Of a stretch of 27,255 nucleotides of DNA, positions 23,479 to 27,255 are shown one piece after another. The stretch's first letter is position 1, and the number at the start of each line of letters is the position of its first letter. The stretch comes from a virus. Position numbers and translations under genes: made by a program. The stretch is from positions 1 to 27,255 of IMG/VR virus record IMGVR_UViG_3300046001_009918; one strand, 5' to 3'. The notes beneath the pieces were generated by a model that was not told where the DNA came from, did no database searches, and was given only the letters and a program-made list of their open reading frames with translations.

Positions 23479-26053
23479 AGAATTTTTCAACATTTGGATT
23501 AAGAGACGGAAATTCCCAAGAAAGATCAAGATAAAGATTTCTCAACTTATTACCTAATAACGATTGAAATATTTCCTCAACATCAATATATATTTTAACA
23601 AATTCCTCAATTTCAGGAGGTACTTGAGCGTTTGGTAAACCAATTGTTTCTAAGTTGTAAGGATTTTGTTTTAAATTAATAATGAACAATTTATCGCCTT
23701 CAATTATAGATTCGTATTTTTTATCCAAACGTTTAAATTTAAGTAAATCATTGTAACGCACTGCTGCTTTTGAATTTGCTGGGGCTTTTAATCTAAATGA
23801 ACTAAACATTTCTCCAGTACGAGCTGGTATGTGATAGTTGGCTATTTGTTTTACTCCAGTTGGTTTACCTAATACTCTAGGATCTAATGTACGTAATGAT
23901 TTATAAAAGGTAACTATTTCTTTATCTATTTCGTTTTTAGGTTTACCAAACAATATATTTTTAATAAAATCCTCTCCAAATTTTTTAAATAATTTATTCA
24001 TATTGGATTTCATTAGTTCAAGCCCCTTCATATCTAATTCTTCTACAGAAACACCTTCTTTATTAGTAACATACATTGCATACCTTCGTTTACCTGTTGT
24101 AAGTACACTAGCACAAATTACTTCTTGCTTTAATTGGAAGTAGTGAGTGTTTGGTTTAATGTTGTATAAACTTTTACAAATACGATTCAAATCAGCGTTT
24201 GCTTCATTTTGAATTTCTTGAGCTAATTTAAGTATTTTATCGTTTTTTTCTTCAGGTGGGAGGTTTGGGTATCTATGATTCAATAAATCACCCAACACAA
24301 TATACATTGAATCTGTATCGCTAATGCAAACATGTTGTTTTTCTGTGTCTAGTTCAGTGTTTATTTTATTATTTACAAAATCAATTGATTCACAAGTTAA
24401 TCTTTGTCCTGAATTAGTAATAGCAGCACTACAAATTAATTGACCATCAGTATATCTCCATCCATGGATAGCAAATGTACCATACATTGCGTTTTGTAAG
24501 ATTTTAAATGCGTGTTGGAATAAATCATACAATTTATAGTTTGCCCAATCCTCTTCTTTACCTGCTTTTTTCTTTAAATCTCTATAATGCTCTCGTTTAT
24601 CAAACCATCCTGCTAAAATAGTTGATACAACACTTTTTTCATCAGTTCTAAACATAGCACCTGATGCTGCTATTGTTAAATTATTATCTTCAATTAATTT
24701 TATTAGATTTTTTAAAGTAATTTTAGTTGATTTAGTTATATAATTTATTTTGTCTAGTTTTTCAATAATAACTATTTCTTCAGGATCTCTTTCTTTAAGT
24801 TTTTCTAATGAATGGTTTTGTTCATAAGTTGGGTTATGATCTACTTTAATTCTACCTACCAATGTTTCAATACCTAAATTAAGTGATTTAATAATTGAAG
24901 GATATAGTGAGGTAAAGTCTAAATCAATTACATCAAAATACAAACCAGGAATTGGTTCTAGTAAATAACCACCAGCATAACTCTCCTTAACATTTTTTAA
25001 GGAAGGGTTATGTGTGGTTGGTTTGTTCGGCGAAACAATGCCTTCACGTTTAAGGTATTTCAAAATAGCACCCTCATTCATTACTGTGTTATAATAAATA
25101 CTCTCATAAGGTATATTACATATATGAGAAATCATTATAGTTAATTCAATGAATTTAAGTTTTTCTTCTAATTTTTCAATAATTTCAACGTCTCGTAAGT
25201 TATAATCAATAAATTTATTTATATCGCTTTTAAATAATGTATTTAAGTTACCTTCATATTCTATTTTACCTAACCCAACATATTTAGTTCCTATATCCCC
25301 TAATTTATATGATGATTCTTCCTTCATAATGTATTTTTTATGAAGCAACATGTAATCTAAGTGATTAATTCCTCCTATAGTGATTTGTGTTTCACCAGCA
25401 AAATCTCTTATGTTAATCTTTTTGATTGGAGATAAACGTAATACTTCTTCTTCCCCCACTACTTGTTTTAATCTGTAGTAAATATAAGGTATATCAAAAT
25501 AAGCACTGTTCCATCCTATTACAATTGTAGGATCTAGTTCTTCCCATTTATCTAAAAAACGTCTAATTAATTCTTTTTCTGAATGGCAAGGAATAATTAA
25601 TTTACCATCTTGATTTGTTTCTTGAATTTCTTTGCTTTTATCTACAACAAAACATATTTTTGTTTTTGTAGTCATATCTATTAAAGCAATAGAAGTGATT
25701 GGCATAGGAGCAGCTTTAACATATTCAGGTGTTAATGCTCCCCCCATTTCAATCTCAATATCCAGATGAACAATATTGTGCCATTCAGGAACAACATCAT
25801 CAAATTTATAGTACAATTCTCTTAATACAACTAATTCTTTACTAATATCTTTTTCTAATAAATTAGTATCTTCTTTGTTGAATTTTTTAGTAGGAACAGC
25901 CCATCCACCTGTTAATATAGGTTGAGCATTCTCTTGCCATTCATCAACTCGTTTCCAATAAGTAGGTTGGTATTGAAAATCGGACCACCCAGCTTTATCA
26001 TCACGAAGATAGTAAGTGTAAGTTTGATAATCGTAATAAATTGATTGATACAA
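23465..26053 (-). CDS. 43: Family B DNA polymerase, T4 gp43-like (862 aa)
   Basis: The 3'-5' exonuclease motifs are LDIE (D98, E100), NSAYFD (N182, D187) and YNLRD (Y284, D288). Polymerase motif A is DFTSLYPS (D379), motif B K517-x3-N521-x2-YG and motif C DTDS (579-582). All are intact, so both polymerase and proofreading activity are expected. The C-terminal EKFFAFN resembles the clamp-binding tail of T4 gp43. The start is TTG at 26051-26053, preceded by AAAATAAAATAAAC; no ATG exists upstream in frame before a stop, and the N-terminal YQSIYYDYQTYTYYLRDD segment fits the family. It is close in length to T4 gp43 (898 aa). Confidence 0.95.
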   Translation of the reverse strand: MYQSIYYDYQTYTYYLRDDKAGWSDFQYQPTYWKRVDEWQENAQPILTGGWAVPTKKFNKEDTNLLEKDISKELVVLRELYYKFDDVVPEWHNIVHLDIEIEMGGALTPEYVKAAPMPITSIALIDMTTKTKICFVVDKSKEIQETNQDGKLIIPCHSEKELIRRFLDKWEELDPTIVIGWNSAYFDIPYIYYRLKQVVGEEEVLRLSPIKKINIRDFAGETQITIGGINHLDYMLLHKKYIMKEESSYKLGDIGTKYVGLGKIEYEGNLNTLFKSDINKFIDYNLRDVEIIEKLEEKLKFIELTIMISHICNIPYESIYYNTVMNEGAILKYLKREGIVSPNKPTTHNPSLKNVKESYAGGYLLEPIPGLYFDVIDLDFTSLYPSIIKSLNLGIETLVGRIKVDHNPTYEQNHSLEKLKERDPEEIVIIEKLDKINYITKSTKITLKNLIKLIEDNNLTIAASGAMFRTDEKSVVSTILAGWFDKREHYRDLKKKAGKEEDWANYKLYDLFQHAFKILQNAMYGTFAIHGWRYTDGQLICSAAITNSGQRLTCESIDFVNNKINTELDTEKQHVCISDTDSMYIVLGDLLNHRYPNLPPEEKNDKILKLAQEIQNEANADLNRICKSLYNIKPNTHYFQLKQEVICASVLTTGKRRYAMYVTNKEGVSVEELDMKGLELMKSNMNKLFKKFGEDFIKNILFGKPKNEIDKEIVTFYKSLRTLDPRVLGKPTGVKQIANYHIPARTGEMFSSFRLKAPANSKAAVRYNDLLKFKRLDKKYESIIEGDKLFIINLKQNPYNLETIGLPNAQVPPEIEEFVKIYIDVEEIFQSLLGNKLRNLYLDLSWEFPSLNPNVEKFFAFN

Positions 26054-26081
26054 GTTTATTTTATTTTAAATTTTATAATAT

Positions 26082-26112
26082 TGAATATACGAATTAAATT
26101 TTGTATTTCCAA
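26082..26112 (-). promoter_or_regulatory. Promoter cassette before the DNA polymerase
   Basis: TTG (26110-26112, minus strand; TTTGGAAAT context) is followed after exactly 20 bases by TATATTCA (26082-26089). The distance to the TTG start codon is 28 bases. The -33 part lies in the last codons of the endonuclease gene. Confidence 0.55.
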
Positions 26113-26816
26113 ATGAATCCATAAGCTGTTTTTATTTTTCCTTGACAACATTTAGTTATATTTGGATTTTTAGATCTATCGTTAAATATAATATCACATG
26201 CCTTAGTAATAGAAGGAAATTCTTGTATAAAATTTCTATTTAAATCATATTGGATAATAGGCTTTGATGTAAAATCATATTTTTTTCCTTTCAACTTTTC
26301 ACTAATAATTTTTCCAAATCCTTCTGGTTTTGGTTTTTGGTTTTTTATATTAGGTTTATCTTTTAAATGGGCAGATCTTTTTAAAATATGTTCTTGGGTT
26401 TGTTTATATCCTTTTAAAGATTGACTTATATTTTTATTTCTACTTTCAGGGTAAATTTTATGTTTTCCCTTTACAGAATTTATAAAACGTTGAGTTTTAG
26501 GATATGAATATTTTTCTTTATTCTTTTTAGGAACTCTTAAATTTTTTCTTTGTTCTTCATCTAAATAAGAAGGACCACTTCCTCCTTTATTTTTATTTAA
26601 AACACTAAAATTCCACTGTTTAAATTGTTCAATCCAATAACATTCTAAAGGTTTCCAATCTTTTTTATCTAAAGAATTAATTTCATCTATAATAGTATAT
26701 TTGATATTTTCTCCAAATGTATATTTGTGAGGATTATATCTACTATTAATGGTTTTCCCAATATATACTTTGTTTGGATCTCCAAAACAATTTTCAATCA
26801 AATAAATTTTTGTCAT
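26094..26816 (-). CDS. GIY-YIG homing endonuclease with NUMOD repeats (240 aa)
   Basis: KIYLIEN (3-9) and VYIGKT (17-22) are the two strands of the GIY-YIG nuclease (GIY replaced by YLI). R26, H30 and E63 (or E58) are candidates for the catalytic Arg, His and metal-binding Glu, and NKNKGGSGP (74-82) ends the domain as in seg/mob-type enzymes. NUMOD3-like Lys-rich repeats (SQSLKGYKQTQEHILKRS, about 132-149) follow, and a NUMOD1-like segment (IIQYDLNRNFIQEFPSITKA, about 188-207, then CCQGKIKTAYGFIWKY) gives site-specific binding. Free-standing homing endonucleases often sit beside DNA polymerase genes, as here. Confidence 0.85.
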   Translation of the reverse strand: MTKIYLIENCFGDPNKVYIGKTINSRYNPHKYTFGENIKYTIIDEINSLDKKDWKPLECYWIEQFKQWNFSVLNKNKGGSGPSYLDEEQRKNLRVPKKNKEKYSYPKTQRFINSVKGKHKIYPESRNKNISQSLKGYKQTQEHILKRSAHLKDKPNIKNQKPKPEGFGKIISEKLKGKKYDFTSKPIIQYDLNRNFIQEFPSITKACDIIFNDRSKNPNITKCCQGKIKTAYGFIWKYKI

Positions 26817-26858
26817 ATACTTTACTATCTAGTTATCGATAATAAATATGTAAGAGAT

Positions 26859-27255
26859 CTATTTTTTACATGAATTTATTTCATCCTCTGTAAAAAATTG
26901 GTTTAGATTTGGAGGAAAATAGTTTAAACTTTTCATAATTTTTTTATCATCTCTATATACAACATACCCATCTCCTACTTTTTCATAGTGACATGAACGA
27001 CCTTGTTCTTGAGATCGCTTAATTACTGTTAATCGTGCTTCTTCTTCTGTTTTACAAACTTTAGATAAATTAGAGGCTTGTACTTCAGCATAACCTGGTT
27101 CAATTTTATCTTTTAAACCAAACACTAAAGCTCCATTTCCTAATCCTACATAAGTAATATCTAATATAGCATCTAATACTCCTACTATATCATTTTCTTC
27201 TACTGCTTGTTTTAATTCATCAAGTTCTTCTTGAATAAAATTAATTACAAAATCA
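26859..27255 (-). CDS. MazG-like NTP pyrophosphohydrolase, 5' end beyond window edge
   Basis: The reading frame is open to the last base of the window, so the true start lies outside; the apparent GTG at 27123-27125 is internal. The visible part begins DFVINFIQEELDELKQAVEE and continues NDIVGVLDAILDITYVGLGN. This gives the EExxE...ExxD/DxxxD metal motif of all-alpha (MazG/dUTPase-2-like) NTP pyrophosphohydrolases. VQASNLSKVC with a following EEEA is also typical of phage MazG-like proteins. Such enzymes hydrolyse non-canonical or excess nucleotides, possibly ppGpp precursors. The C-terminal 40 residues (DGYVVYRDDKKIMKSLNYFP) follow the family's substrate-binding tail. Upstream of the replisome genes. 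Confidence 0.75.
   Translation of the reverse strand, partial: DFVINFIQEELDELKQAVEENDIVGVLDAILDITYVGLGNGALVFGLKDKIEPGYAEVQASNLSKVCKTEEEARLTVIKRSQEQGRSCHYEKVGDGYVVYRDDKKIMKSLNYFPPNLNQFFTEDEINSCKK

Noticed and set aside
26859-27125. Complete 88-aa gene starting with GTG at 27123-27125
   Set aside because: The frame is open to the window edge and the upstream residues hold the MazG-type metal motif, so this is only an internal codon of a longer gene.

Overview
The window looks like part of the genome of a T4-like (myovirus-type) tailed phage. It carries the T4-type replisome genes: a family B DNA polymerase (gp43-like), a sliding clamp (gp45-like) and both clamp-loader subunits (gp44- and gp62-like). 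The DNA is strongly AT-rich and every gene I accept is on the minus strand, so transcription runs from right to left. Starts lack Shine-Dalgarno sequences and are instead preceded by A-rich stretches, typically AAAAATAAAAGTTATG. Promoter candidates have the form TTG-N19/20-TATATTTA, close to the Bacteroidota consensus TTG/TAnnTTTG. Both traits suggest a Bacteroidota (probably flavobacterial) host. This is inference; the window holds no host marker gene.

Layout in transcription order. (1) 27255-22480: a partial MazG-like pyrophosphohydrolase, a GIY-YIG homing endonuclease, DNA polymerase (TTG start), sliding clamp and a small unknown. (2) 22438-19445: GroES, an unknown 262-aa protein with faint ADP-ribosyltransferase-like features, GroEL and an 85-aa proline-tract protein; this phage therefore carries a complete chaperonin pair. 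(3) 19405-16498: clamp-loader large subunit, a small unknown, clamp-loader small subunit, a DUF1599-like protein and a Cas4/RecB-like PD-(D/E)XK nuclease with an iron-sulfur cysteine set. (4) 16468-5811: a ribbon-helix-helix protein followed by a glycan island of about 10.5 kb, with two GT4-type and four smaller glycosyltransferase-like genes, three methyltransferases, an NAD-dependent sugar epimerase/dehydratase and a transketolase split into two genes. (5) 5761-3573: small unknowns, a DksA/TraR-type zinc-finger protein, an HTH/degenerate HNH protein and a 47-aa very basic protein. (6) 3569-517: seven small genes that share a nearly identical 20-residue N-terminus (MKKSELKQIIKEEIRKVLNE type) joined to unrelated C-terminal parts, interrupted by a protein with three AT-hooks. 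(7) 457-1: two small membrane proteins, the last running off the edge.

The most interesting system is the seven-member shared-leader family. The leader is an amphipathic, charged helix that always ends in Leu-x-Glu at residues 18-20. Leu/Ile-x-Glu is the cleavage signature of the T4 prohead protease gp21, and T4 internal head proteins carry short N-terminal capsid-targeting sequences removed at such sites. I therefore propose that this array encodes a modular set of capsid-packaged, possibly DNA-co-injected proteins. That function is inference, but the shared leader and the Leu-x-Glu end are directly visible. A recurring promoter-like cassette (strong copies at 481, 1837, 13019, 22472 and 26082; weaker ones at 5778, 16484, 19417 and 23449) divides the window into transcription units.
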